32,497 nucleotides of DNA from Candidatus Desulfosporosinus infrequens. GTDB lineage: Bacteria > Bacillota > Desulfitobacteriia > Desulfitobacteriales > Desulfitobacteriaceae. The translations under genes were made by a program, and so were the position numbers. The stretch covers positions 1-32,497 of the forward strand of contig OMOF01000246.1 in NCBI GenBank assembly GCA_900290375.1. The letters run 5' to 3'. Shown here one piece after another: positions 17,007 through 27,649 of the stretch; the stretch's first letter is position 1, and every line of letters begins with the position of its first letter. Below the pieces are notes generated by a model. That model made no database searches, was not told where the DNA came from, and was given only the letters and a program-made list of their open reading frames with translations.

Positions 17007-17660
17007 GTGCGTTATGATGTATTGCTTTGGGATTTAGACGGAACCTTGACAGACCCTAAGGAAGGAATTACCCGCTCTGTTCAATTCGCCCTAAATCGAC
17101 TGAATTATCCCTTCTCTGAGACTGATGATTTAGGTTGGATTATTGGTCCGCCGTTGAAAGAGAGCTTTAAAATCCTGCTTCAAACGTTGGATGAGACCCT
17201 CCTAGACCGAGCTATCACGATTTATCGGGAGCGTTATCAAAAAATAGGTCTCTATGAAAATATTCTTTACCCAGGAATTATGGAGTTAATTGTTCAATTA
17301 AAAGAAAAGGGCTGTAGACATTTGTTGGCGACGTCAAAACCTAGGGTCTTTGCCGAAAAAATTCTTCAACATTTTTCACTGGATTCTTACTTTAGTGTTA
17401 TCATGGGAAGTGAATTGAATGGTCAATTTGTGGAGAAGGATGTTTTGATTGCGGAAGTGCTGAAAAAAGCACTTGCAGGTTCAAGATCCAAGACCGTAAT
17501 GATTGGGGATCGCAGTTTTGACGTTCAAGGTGCAAGAGCCAATGGTATTGATGTTATTTCAGTCGGATATGGTTATGGGACGATTGAAGAATTGAGCAGT
17601 GCCTCACCTGATTTTATTGTTCCGAGTGTCAGAGACTTAGGAATATTACTATCTAGTTGA
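17007..17660 (+). CDS. HAD-superfamily hydrolase, phosphoglycolate-phosphatase-like
   Basis: LLWDLDGTLTDPKEGI, LLATSKPRVFAEKIL, MIGDRSFDVQGARANGIDVISVGYGYG. GTG start after aggaggc. Confidence 0.9.
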   Translation: MRYDVLLWDLDGTLTDPKEGITRSVQFALNRLNYPFSETDDLGWIIGPPLKESFKILLQTLDETLLDRAITIYRERYQKIGLYENILYPGIMELIVQLKEKGCRHLLATSKPRVFAEKILQHFSLDSYFSVIMGSELNGQFVEKDVLIAEVLKKALAGSRSKTVMIGDRSFDVQGARANGIDVISVGYGYGTIEELSSASPDFIVPSVRDLGILLSS

Positions 17661-17675
17661 TATTGTTATCCGTGG

Positions 17676-17960
17676 CTACAGGGACACTCGGTCATCCATG
17701 ACCATCGGTCCCTTCTCGTCATCCATGACCATCGGATACCGGATAGCAGCATCCAAATATACGTAATCCTCGTCTTTTTTTTGGCGTACCATTCCTACAA
17801 TACCATTATCTTGCGTTTCTTCAAGGTATTGTTGAACAACGAACTGATAAGCCCGCTCATCCCAAGGATCCAGAAAATCAGTCACTGTATTTAAATAACG
17901 TACTAAGGGGATTTTAAAATGACGATGATAAATTTGTAGTGTCGTTTCGGGTAGTCGCAT
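17676..17960 (-). CDS. Hypothetical protein with a C-terminal 9-residue near-repeat
   Basis: Minus-strand RBS AAAGGGAGGGA before ATG; C-terminus PMVMDDEKG-PMVMDDRVS. Confidence 0.6.
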   Translation of the reverse strand: MRLPETTLQIYHRHFKIPLVRYLNTVTDFLDPWDERAYQFVVQQYLEETQDNGIVGMVRQKKDEDYVYLDAAIRYPMVMDDEKGPMVMDDRVSL

Positions 17961-18041
17961 ATCAATCCCTCCCTTTATAGGTTAGTCTGAGGAAATAAGC
18001 GAAGAAATATGTGTCTAAATCAGGAAAGATGGAGGGTAAGT

Positions 18042-18767
18042 ATGGACGAAGAAATTGAATTTAAGTTTGCCCAGACTGAGAGCCCTCTTATGAAACGAAA
18101 TTTGAGTTGGGTAGATCTTATTTTGATTTTGGGTGGGATTGTTGGGGTATACATTTTATTGGCGTACGGAACGTTTAGGATAATGGCATTGTGGCCTCAT
18201 GAACGCGCTTTAATGTATTTGAATGCCTTTATAACCCAGCTATCTTTTGGACTATTAATTTATATGCTGAAGAAATTTCGACATTGGGAATGGACAGATT
18301 TTGGTTGGCAGACTGTGTCACTAAAAGAAATTTTGTCTAGGGTCTTAGGGCTATATGCCATAACCTGGGCCATCAATATTACTTATGCCCTTGTCCTTTA
18401 TAAATATGGGTTAACCCCACCGAGTACAGATGTTTATACTAAGTTACTAGGGCAAGCCACTTGGTATACTTTGATCCTTAATTTGCTCCTAGCAGGTGTC
18501 TTAGCTCCCCTGGTGGAAGAAACGTTATTTCGCGGAATTATATTTGGTAGTTTACAAGCGTATTTTGGAAAATGGACTGCAGCTGTGATTAGCGCCGCCA
18601 TATTTTCTGGTCTTCATCTCCAAGCCTATGGTTTTTTTCCGCGCTTTATTTTGGGCATAGCTCTGGTTTACCTTTATGACAAGTACAAATCCCTCTATCC
18701 TTCTATTGCATTACATGCGTTGAACAACATAGTTGCTACCCTGATCGCAGCAAGTTTATCAAGATGA
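18042..18767 (+). CDS. CPBP-family intramembrane metalloprotease (Abi/CAAX-like)
   Basis: EETLFRGIIFGSLQ, FSGLHLQAYG, ALHALNNIVATL. GGAGGG before ATG 18042; track start 18009 probably too early. Confidence 0.88.
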   Translation: MDEEIEFKFAQTESPLMKRNLSWVDLILILGGIVGVYILLAYGTFRIMALWPHERALMYLNAFITQLSFGLLIYMLKKFRHWEWTDFGWQTVSLKEILSRVLGLYAITWAINITYALVLYKYGLTPPSTDVYTKLLGQATWYTLILNLLLAGVLAPLVEETLFRGIIFGSLQAYFGKWTAAVISAAIFSGLHLQAYGFFPRFILGIALVYLYDKYKSLYPSIALHALNNIVATLIAASLSR

Positions 18768-18786
18768 ATAAGAGGAGGATTTTAGG

Positions 18787-19470
18787 GTGAAACAGGCACA
18801 ACAAATGTCCTTGCAAATCGCCATAGATGGTCCTGCTGGGGCTGGAAAGAGTACGGTTGCAAAACTCGTAGCAAAACAATTAAATCTTTTCTATGTGGAT
18901 ACTGGTGCCATGTATCGGGCAATCGCTTACAAGGCCTTGAAAAATGGAATTTTGCTCGAAGATGAACTAAGTGTCAGCCAAATTGCTAAAACCACAGAGA
19001 TCATACTAGATCATTCAGAAGAACGAGTTGTTTGGTGTGATGGAGAGAATGTCACCCTAGCTATTAGGAAGCCGGAAATTTCACGTGCCGTTTCAATCGT
19101 CGCGGCTTATGTAGGGGTCAGGGAACGTTTGGTCGAATTGCAACGTAGAGAGGCAACTCGAGGGGGTGTAGTTATGGATGGTCGTGATATTGGTACACAT
19201 GTATTGCCGGAGGCCAATCTCAAAATCTTCTTAACCGCAACTCCTACGGAACGGGCAAGGCGTCGTTGGATGGAACTTGTCAAGGCGGGAAAAAATATTC
19301 CTCTTGAGGAGGTCGCTCATGATATGAAACAACGTGATCGCCAAGATATAGAAAGAAAAGTTTCGCCGTTAGAGCCTGCCCAAGACGCCGTCATTCTTGA
19401 TACGACGGGTTACAGTGTGGAAGGGATGGTAGCTAAAATTGTAGCGTTAACGCAGGAGGATGAAAAATGA
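18787..19470 (+). CDS. cmk: Cytidylate kinase
   Basis: [47 protein letters not shown] start. Confidence 0.96.
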   Translation: MKQAQQMSLQIAIDGPAGAGKSTVAKLVAKQLNLFYVDTGAMYRAIAYKALKNGILLEDELSVSQIAKTTEIILDHSEERVVWCDGENVTLAIRKPEISRAVSIVAAYVGVRERLVELQRREATRGGVVMDGRDIGTHVLPEANLKIFLTATPTERARRRWMELVKAGKNIPLEEVAHDMKQRDRQDIERKVSPLEPAQDAVILDTTGYSVEGMVAKIVALTQEDEK

Positions 19471-20063
19471 CGCTTTATAGTTTTGTGAAAAGGATATTTC
19501 GCTTTCAGTTCAAATTAATGGGCTGGAAAATGCAAGGCGTGGAAAATATGCCGGCTGAAGGCCCTGTTATTTTAGCGATGAACCATGTGAGCCTTTGGGA
19601 TCCGATTGTGGCAGCAAGTAGCCTTCCACGCCAGGTTTCCTTTATGGCCAAAGAAGAATTATTTTTAATACCCATCCTAGGGAGGATCTTCTTAAAGCTT
19701 GGTGCTTTCCCGGTTAAAAGGGGGCAAGGTGATATGAACGCCATCCGACAGTCTCTAGGGATCTTAAAAGAGGGGCGTGTCTTGGGGCTCTTTCCTGAAA
19801 GAGCACGCTTAGCGACAGGGACCGTTCAAAAAGGCCTACCAGGAATGGTCCTATTAATGGAAAAAAGCAAAGCTTCAGTCGTTCCCATCAAGGTCTATGG
19901 AACAAGGCACTTGTTAACAAAAGGATGGGGAAACCTTGCGGTCGTCGTTGGCAAGCCACTGACAGCTGAGATGCTCAAGGCTCCGGAAGGGGTCGGAAAC
20001 CATCGGGAATGGATTGCCGAAAGGATTATGCAGGCGATGCTGGAACTGCCCGAGGCTAAGTGA
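19467..20063 (+). CDS. plsC: 1-acylglycerol-3-phosphate O-acyltransferase family (PlsC-like)
   Basis: NHVSLWDP (HX4D motif), [20 protein letters not shown]. The expected EGTR reads ERAR. Confidence 0.85.
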   Translation: MTLYSFVKRIFRFQFKLMGWKMQGVENMPAEGPVILAMNHVSLWDPIVAASSLPRQVSFMAKEELFLIPILGRIFLKLGAFPVKRGQGDMNAIRQSLGILKEGRVLGLFPERARLATGTVQKGLPGMVLLMEKSKASVVPIKVYGTRHLLTKGWGNLAVVVGKPLTAEMLKAPEGVGNHREWIAERIMQAMLELPEAK

Positions 20064-20080
20064 TTTGCTAGCACTTAGCC
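20054..20080 (+). terminator. Stem-loop at the 3' end of plsC
   Basis: GGCTAAGTG/CACTTAGCC, 9-bp perfect stem, no T-tract. Confidence 0.35.
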
Positions 20081-20181
20081 GCTGTGTCCCCTTTCTGAAT
20101 ATCTTCCCCAAAATAGCAGGAATTTGAGAACGTATAGAGAAGTAATCTTTTTTAGATTGCGCGATTAGGAGGTACCTAGCT

Positions 20182-22173
20182 TTGAAAGTTAAGCGGGCGG
20201 CTAAAGCCGGGTTTTGTTTTGGCGTCAAGCGCGCCTTAGATATGGCAGAACGAACAGTAGAAACCTCATCTGCGGTATCTCTTGGGCCACTTATTCATAA
20301 TCAGCAGGTTGTGAAACGCTTGGCAGAACGCGGAATTCGTGTTGTTAATAACCTAGAAGAAGTGAAATCCGAACAAGCCTTGATTATCAGGTCTCATGGT
20401 GTAGCACCCCTTGTCTATCAGAGAGCTGAAAATAAAGGTATCCAGGTGGTGGACGCAACTTGTCCTTTTGTTCAGAAAGCCCAACGCCTAGGGGCCGAGT
20501 CTGCTCAACTGGGGCGACAAGTGATCGTTATGGGAGATAAACTCCATCCTGAAGTGCAGGGAATTTTGGGCTGGGCCGGAGAACATGCCATACCTATCCA
20601 AACGGTAGAGGAAGCCCAAGAACTTCCGTTTTACCTTCATTTAGCCGTTCTGGCGCAGACCACCCAACTTGCGGAAAACTTTGAGGGGATTGTTGAAGAG
20701 TTAAAACTTCATACTGAAGACCTTACAGTTCACAACACGATCTGTAATGCTACGGCAGAGCGACAAAAGGCGGCCCGCCAGTTAGCAGAAGAAGTTGATG
20801 TTATGGTGGTCGTTGGTGGGCGCAATAGTGCGAATACCCAGAAATTAGCAAGTATTTGTGCTGAACGTACGAAAACGTATCTGATTGAAACGGCGGAAGA
20901 GTTAGAAAACATCTGGTTCCAAGAATCTAGAACATCAGGCTTGACAGCAGGGGCGTCCACGCCAGATTGGATCATAGAGGAGGTTTATAAGAAGATGTCT
21001 GAAATGAATGAGGAAGAAATGGATATGACCAGTTGGGATAAAAGTTTTCAAGAACTTCATCTCGGTGCCCGGGTTTCCGGTAAGGTCGTTAAAATAACAA
21101 ATGATGAGATATTTGTCGATATCGGCTGGAAATCGGAGGGCGTTATTCCTATTAAAGAGTTGGTGGTGACCAGGAAAACACGCTTGGAAGATCTCCCGTC
21201 GATCGGAGACGAAATTACGGCAGTGGTCTTGCGTGTGGAAAATGAAGCAGGGTATACGGTCCTTTCGAAACAACAAGCAGATGAAGAGAAAGCTGAGGAA
21301 CGTCTACGAAAGTTAGCAGAGAGTAAAGAAGAGATTCAAGCTAAAGTGGTTGAGATTGTTAAAGGTGGTTTGGTTGTTGACGTGGGAGTTCGTGGTTTCG
21401 TTCCTGCCTCTCAAGTTCAACTGGGGTATGTTGAAGATCTCAATCAGTTTTTAGGTCAAACTCTTCGCTTGCGTATGATCGAATTCAATCCCTCTAAACG
21501 GAAAGTGGTTCTTTCTCAAAAAATTATTTTGGCAGAAGAACAGGTAATTAAGCGCAGAAATTTACTTGAAACTCTCAAAGAGGGGGACGTGGTGACAGGG
21601 GTCGTCCGGAGGATGGCCGATTTCGGTGTGTTTGTAGACATCGGCGGTATGGACGGTTTGCTTCATGTTTCAGACATAGCCTACGCTCGGATTAAGCATC
21701 CTTCGGAGGTACTGAAAATAGGGGATGAAGTTGAAGTCCAAGTATTAAAATTCGAACAAAAAACTAGAAGACTATCACTTGGACTTAAACAGCTTAAAGT
21801 AAGTCCCTGGATTCAAGCGGCTGAAAAATATCCTGTTGGATCGTTAGTTCAAGGCATTGTGGTGCGTATTGCTACGTTTGGTGCTTTCATCCAACTTGAA
21901 GATGGGATAGATGGGTTAGTGCATATTTCCCAATTGGCGGACCATCGTGTCAATAAGGTGGAGGAGGTACTTAAAGTTGGGGAGCGGGTCAACGCTAGGG
22001 TCCTCGAATGTAAGCCTGAGGAGAAACGGATCAGTCTAAGCATTCGCAAGGTGATTTTTGACGCTGCTCAGACTGAGGATGTTCTGGCTTTAGCTTCGCA
22101 ATCTGAAGGCGAACCAGTAACTATCGGTGATGCACTTGGTAATACTAACTTCACAGAAAAATCAGAGGAATAG
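20182..22173 (+). CDS. ispH-rpsA: Fusion of 4-hydroxy-3-methylbut-2-enyl diphosphate reductase (IspH/LytB) and ribosomal protein S1 with four S1 domains
   Basis: IspH half: AGFCFGVKRALDMAE, SHGVAP, DATCPFVQKAQ, NTICNAT, TAGASTPDWIIEEV. S1 repeats such as GDVVTGVVRRMADFGVFVDIGGMDGLLHVSDI. TTG start after AGGAGGT. Confidence 0.96.
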   Translation: MKVKRAAKAGFCFGVKRALDMAERTVETSSAVSLGPLIHNQQVVKRLAERGIRVVNNLEEVKSEQALIIRSHGVAPLVYQRAENKGIQVVDATCPFVQKAQRLGAESAQLGRQVIVMGDKLHPEVQGILGWAGEHAIPIQTVEEAQELPFYLHLAVLAQTTQLAENFEGIVEELKLHTEDLTVHNTICNATAERQKAARQLAEEVDVMVVVGGRNSANTQKLASICAERTKTYLIETAEELENIWFQESRTSGLTAGASTPDWIIEEVYKKMSEMNEEEMDMTSWDKSFQELHLGARVSGKVVKITNDEIFVDIGWKSEGVIPIKELVVTRKTRLEDLPSIGDEITAVVLRVENEAGYTVLSKQQADEEKAEERLRKLAESKEEIQAKVVEIVKGGLVVDVGVRGFVPASQVQLGYVEDLNQFLGQTLRLRMIEFNPSKRKVVLSQKIILAEEQVIKRRNLLETLKEGDVVTGVVRRMADFGVFVDIGGMDGLLHVSDIAYARIKHPSEVLKIGDEVEVQVLKFEQKTRRLSLGLKQLKVSPWIQAAEKYPVGSLVQGIVVRIATFGAFIQLEDGIDGLVHISQLADHRVNKVEEVLKVGERVNARVLECKPEEKRISLSIRKVIFDAAQTEDVLALASQSEGEPVTIGDALGNTNFTEKSEE

Positions 22174-22204
22174 CTGCCAGCACTTGTGTTTAAACTAAGT
22201 GCGT

Positions 22205-22241
22205 AATGACTTCTTGCTCTTAGGTGCAGGAAGTCATTTTC
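22205..22241 (+). terminator. Terminator-like hairpin after ispH-rpsA
   Basis: AATGACTTCTTGC...GCAGGAAGTCATTTT. Confidence 0.65.
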
Positions 22242-22270
22242 CTGCAAGGCTTTGAAGGAAGGTGATCCAG

Positions 22271-23437
22271 ATGGCTAAACGACAATCGGCGTTGCCCATT
22301 GATTTTCCAATCTTATTCTTAACACTGACACTTTTAGCTTTTGGCTTAATAATGGTGTTAAGTTCTGGGGCAGTACTGGGTTTTAACGCTTCACAAAATA
22401 CATATTTCTATGTCTTTCAGCAAATGAAGTGGGTACTCATCGGAATTTTTTTCGCGTTTGTGGCCATTAGAGTTCCTTATGCGTTTTGGCGCAGGTTCGC
22501 GGGTTTTGGCGTCTTAATTAGTCTGGGCTTACTGATCGCAGTCATTTTCACGGATAAAGGGATTGCGACGCAAGGTTCAGCCCGTTGGATTAAAGTCGTA
22601 GGAATCACAATTCAGCCTTCTGAAATTACAAAATTGGCTCTAGTGCTCTTTTATGCGCATGTTTTAGACCGATACCCAGTTATAAAAGGCAAAGGCTGGC
22701 ACACTCCATTAGGAATACTGATTCCGGTGTCTACTCTTGTTTTGGCTCTAGTTTATAAACAACCGGATTTGGGGACGACGATGGTTATCGCGTTGACGAG
22801 TGCAGTGATGCTGTTGCAGACGGAAATCTCGACGCTCTGGTTTGTACTGGCTGGTCCAACTTTTGGCTTACCGCTTTTCTATCTGATCTATCGCACCAAG
22901 GATCAACCGACCCATTATCAATGGGATCGAATTTTGGCATGGTTAAACCCATGGAAATACGCAGCGAATATTGGCTACCAGATTACAAACGCTGAGATTG
23001 CCTTTGGCTCCGGCGGCTTGTTTGGAGTGGGCTTGGGTCGAAGTCTGCAAAAATACGGGTTTCTTCCGGAAAACCATACAGATATGATCTTTGCCATGGT
23101 TGGAGAGGAACTAGGCTTGGCAGGCACCCTTCTCCTAGTATTTCTCTTTATAGCGTTGTATGCGCGAGCCTACTATGTTGTTCGGGAATGTCCGGATCGC
23201 TTTGGAAGACTATTAGGTTTTGGACTGACCTCCACATTAGCGATTCAGACAACCATTAATTTAGGCGTAGTGACCGGGGTGTTACCGGTTACGGGGATCA
23301 CCCTGCCTCTGATCTCATATGGTGGAAGTTCCCTAGTCATTACCTTGACTGAACTTGGTTTGCTTTTAAACCTATCCCGCTTTCGCACAAAAGCACCAAC
23401 CTATCCGGTAAAGAACCTTCCTAAAATTACAGTCTAA
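22271..23437 (+). CDS. SEDS-family FtsW/RodA/SpoVE-like peptidoglycan polymerase
   Basis: PITLPLISYGGSSL-type ending (PVTGITLPLISYGGSSLVITL), AEIAFGSGGLFGVGLGRSLQKYGFLPENHTDMIFAMVGEELG. AAGGAAGGTG favours ATG 22271 over GTG 22262. Confidence 0.93.
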   Translation: MAKRQSALPIDFPILFLTLTLLAFGLIMVLSSGAVLGFNASQNTYFYVFQQMKWVLIGIFFAFVAIRVPYAFWRRFAGFGVLISLGLLIAVIFTDKGIATQGSARWIKVVGITIQPSEITKLALVLFYAHVLDRYPVIKGKGWHTPLGILIPVSTLVLALVYKQPDLGTTMVIALTSAVMLLQTEISTLWFVLAGPTFGLPLFYLIYRTKDQPTHYQWDRILAWLNPWKYAANIGYQITNAEIAFGSGGLFGVGLGRSLQKYGFLPENHTDMIFAMVGEELGLAGTLLLVFLFIALYARAYYVVRECPDRFGRLLGFGLTSTLAIQTTINLGVVTGVLPVTGITLPLISYGGSSLVITLTELGLLLNLSRFRTKAPTYPVKNLPKITV

Positions 23438-23485
23438 ACTCGATCTAAGTTGGGAAACATATAGATAAGGAAGGAGGGCGAGTTT

Positions 23486-24118
23486 TTGATTTTTCCCTAT
23501 GGAGAATGGGTTATTTTTTTCTTAGGAATCACAACTTGGATCGAAAAACGAGCCTCCCGGCGATTCTTCCTAATCTTGGCTATTGCTTGGCTAATCGGAA
23601 AAGGAATAGAGTTAGTCTTCCCTTCAACAATGCCCTGGAGTTGGCACTTTGCACGACTGGCGGTCAGCCTGGTTGTTTTGGTATGTGCTTTGCAGCGCGC
23701 TAAGCGGAGGATTGTACCTCTTTTAGTTACCACCTTTATACAGAGCATGGAAACCCTTTTTCTCGTTAATGATCCTGGAGTGATTCCCTATGGAGCTTGG
23801 CTTTTCACAGGCGTGCTGGTTGTAGCTGCTTGGCTGACTGCTAAGTGTTACTGGGGAACAGTAGCTGCTTTCACAGGGAGCGTTCTTGTGAACCAAGCTT
23901 TAGTGCGTTTTACCAATGAGGGGATCGTGAGGCATACGGATTTTCCAGATGCGTTTGTTTGGAATTTCGGAGTGATACTCTTTGCTGTTTGGGCAGGTCT
24001 CCGTGCAGGATGGCAACACTGGTTAAAAAGAAAAATGCAAAAAACGAGCGAGGAGCCTATATTACCCGTGCATCGGGTAGGGGTATGTGATCACTCGGAA
24101 GAACGAGAACTCCAGTAG
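23486..24118 (+). CDS. Hypothetical multi-TM membrane protein
   Basis: Hydrophobic ORF with TTG start after AAGGAGGG. Confidence 0.6.
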   Translation: MIFPYGEWVIFFLGITTWIEKRASRRFFLILAIAWLIGKGIELVFPSTMPWSWHFARLAVSLVVLVCALQRAKRRIVPLLVTTFIQSMETLFLVNDPGVIPYGAWLFTGVLVVAAWLTAKCYWGTVAAFTGSVLVNQALVRFTNEGIVRHTDFPDAFVWNFGVILFAVWAGLRAGWQHWLKRKMQKTSEEPILPVHRVGVCDHSEERELQ

Positions 24119-24134
24119 CGGGCTCGTTAGGCAT

Positions 24135-24203
24135 ATGAAGGAAATTACAAGTCAAAGACGCCAAAATAGACCGGCAGACTGATTTGTTATTTTTTTGAAT
24201 GTG
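24135..24203. repeat. Interspersed palindromic repeat, copy B (short form)
   Basis: atgaaggaaattacaagtcaaagacgcc + aaatagaccggcagactgatttgttatttttttgaatgtgc; ends mutually complementary (aaattacaagtca / tgatttgttattt). Confidence 0.65.
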
Positions 24204-24284
24204 CCGAAGATTTGTAGTATACTTGTAAACGATTGAGGCTGGGATAATATGCCCTGATCTAGAATGTCGGGAGGATGAAACATT

Positions 24285-25616
24285 TTGTCTAAAGGGCTTG
24301 TGGTCGCCGCAGTCGAAACAGGGAGTATTGCAGAAGAAATGGAGATTCAAGTCGGAGATCGAGTTCTGGCAGTGAATGAAGAAGAACTTAACGATATTAT
24401 TGACTTTCAGTTTGGCATAGCGGAAGAGGAGTTTACGCTGCTTATTGAAAAGATAAATGGCGAACTATGGGAGCTTGAAATAGAAAGGGATCCTGGAGAA
24501 TTCTTAGGTTTAGAGTTAGAAACAATCAGCGCTGAGGGGTTAAAACTCTGTCGTAATAATTGTGCGTTTTGTTTTGTAGCGCAAATGCCCCCAGGTATGC
24601 GGTCTACTCTTTATGATAAAGATGATGATTATCGTTTGTCGATTACACAGGGGAGTTTTATCACCCTGTCCAATTTGAGTGAAGAAGAATTAAGACGGAT
24701 TATTTCTTTGCATCTTAGTCCTCTGTATATTTCTGTCCATGCCTGGAACCCAGAAGTACGTGCCCGTCTAATGGGAAACCCCCAGGCAGGCAAGTTGCCA
24801 GAGCAGCTTCGGCGCTTAACCGAGGCTGGAATTGTTGTTCATGCGCAAGTTGTCTTGATCCCAGAACATAACGATGGAGACGTGTTGACAGAAACAATCG
24901 AACGGTTAGGTGAACTTTATCCGGCTGTGCAATCAATTGCTGTGGTTCCGGTAGGGTTAACTCGCTATCGCAAACAGCTGACAACGTTGCGCGGATTTAC
25001 GGCGCCTGAAGCGCGTCAGATCTTGGATCAGGGCGAGAGCTGGCAAACAAACTTTTTCGCGCAAACCGGACAACACCTTGTTTATTTCGCCGATGAATTT
25101 TATGTTTTGGCTGGACGGGAGTTTCCTGAAGCCAGTGTTTATGACGATTTCCCCCAATTAGAAAACGGTGTGGGCATGGCACGAAAATTTATGACTGAGA
25201 TTGAAGCTGGTTGGAAACAGCTGCCGGAAGCAATCTCAGAGCGTCCTATCCATTTGATTACTGGCACATCAGCGCAGGATTTCTTCGAATTATTGCGAGA
25301 CCGCTTAATGAAACAAGTGATCGGTTTGAAGCTCACGGTACATGCCATCCGCAATGATTTCTTTGGGTCATCCGTCACTGTCGCAGGATTACTGACGGCG
25401 CAGGATATCGCCCTTCAATTAGGAGATATGGGAGGGGAAGAGTTTCTTATTCCCAGTGTTATGCTTAAGGCGGATGAGGATCTCTTTCTCGATGATCAGA
25501 GCGTTCAATGGTTAGAGGGAAAAGTTAATGGTAAGGCGAGCATTGTTGAAAACAATGGCCTAGCTTTTTTAGAACATGTGATTGGATATACTTTGGGAGG
25601 TAAAACTATTGAGTAA
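24285..25616 (+). CDS. DUF512 radical SAM protein with N-terminal PDZ-like domain
   Basis: [32 protein letters not shown] (CX3CX2C) and conserved synteny upstream of der. TTG start. Confidence 0.9.
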   Translation: MSKGLVVAAVETGSIAEEMEIQVGDRVLAVNEEELNDIIDFQFGIAEEEFTLLIEKINGELWELEIERDPGEFLGLELETISAEGLKLCRNNCAFCFVAQMPPGMRSTLYDKDDDYRLSITQGSFITLSNLSEEELRRIISLHLSPLYISVHAWNPEVRARLMGNPQAGKLPEQLRRLTEAGIVVHAQVVLIPEHNDGDVLTETIERLGELYPAVQSIAVVPVGLTRYRKQLTTLRGFTAPEARQILDQGESWQTNFFAQTGQHLVYFADEFYVLAGREFPEASVYDDFPQLENGVGMARKFMTEIEAGWKQLPEAISERPIHLITGTSAQDFFELLRDRLMKQVIGLKLTVHAIRNDFFGSSVTVAGLLTAQDIALQLGDMGGEEFLIPSVMLKADEDLFLDDQSVQWLEGKVNGKASIVENNGLAFLEHVIGYTLGGKTIE

Positions 25617-26940
25617 ACCTATTGTAGCTATTGTGGGCCGTCCGAATGTCGGGAAATCTACGTTGTTTAATCGGATTACCGGCGGACTTGTGGCCATTGT
25701 GGAAAATATGCCTGGGGTGACGAGAGATCGTCTCTACCGAGATGCCGAGTGGCTGGGACGGAAGTTCGCCTTGATTGATACAGGGGGAATCGAATTTAAA
25801 GATGAAGGGACGCCAATCGCCGCTCAGATGCGCAGGCAAGCAGAAATCGCCATGGAAGAAGCGGACGTTGTTGTTTTTGTCGTGGATGCTCAGATACCAC
25901 CTACGGCGGACGATGAGATGATTGCCCGTACTTTGCGACGGTCTGGAAAACCGGTCTTACTTGCTGCGAACAAAGTAGAAGATTTTGCGAAGGTAGAAGG
26001 GCAACTTTACGACTTCTTAAGTTTAGGGTTAGGAGAAGCAATTCCCATTTCGGCAGTTCACGGCATGAATACGGGAGATTTACTCGACTTGGTGATTTCC
26101 AACTTACCAGAGAATAATGAAGAAGAGTTTGATCCGGATGTGATACGCATTTCCGTCATCGGTCGTCCCAATGTGGGAAAATCATCCTTGGTTAATACCA
26201 TGCTTGGGAAAAATCGAGTTATTGTCAGTAACATACCAGGAACTACCCGGGATGCGATAGATACTCCCTTTGAACACGAAGGGAGGCATTATATACTGAT
26301 AGATACGGCAGGAATGCGCCGCAAAGGGCGTATTGATGAACTAACTGAGCAATATAGTGTCGTCCGTTCTCTCCGGGCAGTTGATCGTTCTGATGTGATT
26401 CTCATGCTTATAGACGCGGTGGATGGAGTTACGGAACAAGACAAAAAGATTGCCGGATATGCCCATGAAGCAGGTAAAGCAATTATTTTGGTAGTCAACA
26501 AATGGGATCTCGTTGAAAAAGATGAGAAGACCATCAACAAATTCGAAAAGACGATTCGCGAAGAATTAGGCTTTATGCAGTATGCACCAACCATGTTCAT
26601 TTCTGCCTTAACTGGACAACGGGTCAATAAAATTCTTGATCTTGTCGATTTCGTGGTTGAACAAAACGCCACTCGAGTGACGACGGCTACCTTGAACACC
26701 TTGCTTAGAGAATGGCTCCATCTCAATCCGCCCCCGTCCGATAAAGGACGGCGCTTAAAGGTTCGCTACCTTACTCAGGTGGGCGTTAAGCCACCGACGT
26801 TCGTTTTCTTCGTCAATGACCCCGAACTGATGCACTTTTCCTATAAACGATATTTGGAGAATCAAATGCGTAAACATTTTGGGTTTGAGGGTACTCCGAT
26901 CCGAATGGTGATTCGACAAAAAGATGAAGAAAAGGAGTAA
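25609..26940 (+). CDS. der: GTPase Der (EngA), two G domains
   Basis: [17 protein letters not shown] and [31 protein letters not shown] at 25609 preceded by GGGAGGT gives [13 protein letters not shown]. Confidence 0.97.
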   Translation: MSKPIVAIVGRPNVGKSTLFNRITGGLVAIVENMPGVTRDRLYRDAEWLGRKFALIDTGGIEFKDEGTPIAAQMRRQAEIAMEEADVVVFVVDAQIPPTADDEMIARTLRRSGKPVLLAANKVEDFAKVEGQLYDFLSLGLGEAIPISAVHGMNTGDLLDLVISNLPENNEEEFDPDVIRISVIGRPNVGKSSLVNTMLGKNRVIVSNIPGTTRDAIDTPFEHEGRHYILIDTAGMRRKGRIDELTEQYSVVRSLRAVDRSDVILMLIDAVDGVTEQDKKIAGYAHEAGKAIILVVNKWDLVEKDEKTINKFEKTIREELGFMQYAPTMFISALTGQRVNKILDLVDFVVEQNATRVTTATLNTLLREWLHLNPPPSDKGRRLKVRYLTQVGVKPPTFVFFVNDPELMHFSYKRYLENQMRKHFGFEGTPIRMVIRQKDEEKE

Positions 26941-26943
26941 GTC

Positions 26944-27540
26944 ATGTTGCGCTACCTAATTTTTATCCTGACGTATTTCCTAGGTGCCATTCCTTTTGCC
27001 TATCTAGCGGGCCAATTCAAAGGGATTGACGTACGTCGGCATGGCAGCGGAAATATCGGCACAACGAATGCTTTTCGCCTTCTGGGAGTTAAAATGGGCA
27101 TCTTGGTGTTGCTAGGAGATGCCCTAAAAGGGGCGTTAGCTGCTTATCTCGGCCTGCGAGTTTTTGGGAATTCGGGAGGTTGGGGAGGAATCATTGGGGG
27201 GTTACTGGCCATGGCTGGCCATAGCTGGAATCCCTTTTTTGGCTTTCGACCGAGCGGCAAAGGGGTTGCCGCTGGATTTGGCATAGTTACCGTTTTAATG
27301 CCGAAAGTTATGTTTTTCGCAATTGCTCTATTTCTCCTAGTAGTGGGGACGACACGCTATGTTTCGATGGGATCGGTTGTTGGTGCACTCACGGTTGCGA
27401 TCGCAGTGTTTGTATTTCCAGAACCGCTCGCCTATAAGTTTTTCGGTTTGATCGGCGCAACAGCCGTGTTGGTTCTTCATCGTGCCAATTTCCAACGTGT
27501 ATTACAAGGAACGGAACATCGGTTCGGTGAAAAGAAGTAG
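26944..27540 (+). CDS. plsY: Glycerol-3-phosphate acyltransferase PlsY
   Basis: [50 protein letters not shown]. Confidence 0.96.
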   Translation: MLRYLIFILTYFLGAIPFAYLAGQFKGIDVRRHGSGNIGTTNAFRLLGVKMGILVLLGDALKGALAAYLGLRVFGNSGGWGGIIGGLLAMAGHSWNPFFGFRPSGKGVAAGFGIVTVLMPKVMFFAIALFLLVVGTTRYVSMGSVVGALTVAIAVFVFPEPLAYKFFGLIGATAVLVLHRANFQRVLQGTEHRFGEKK

Positions 27541-27552
27541 CGAGGCAGGTGA

Positions 27553-27603
27553 TTCGTGGTTTGAGGGTTTCGGGACGTGGTTAAGTCATATTCGAACCAC
27601 GAA
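27553..27603. repeat. Intergenic inverted repeat between plsY and gpsA
   Basis: TTCGTGGTTTGA (27553-27564) and TCGAACCACGAA (27592-27603), one mismatch. Confidence 0.55.
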
Positions 27604-27649
27604 CTACGGACATTGAATATCGAACATCTATTTGAGGGGGAGTAAAAGT

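Noticed and set aside
20182-22173. IspH-S1 fusion as a novel fusion
   Set aside because: This fusion is already known in Clostridia; only the possible internal start is kept as a finding.
26289-26726. 145-aa minus-strand ORF inside der
   Set aside because: Shadow of the Der coding sequence; no recognisable motif.
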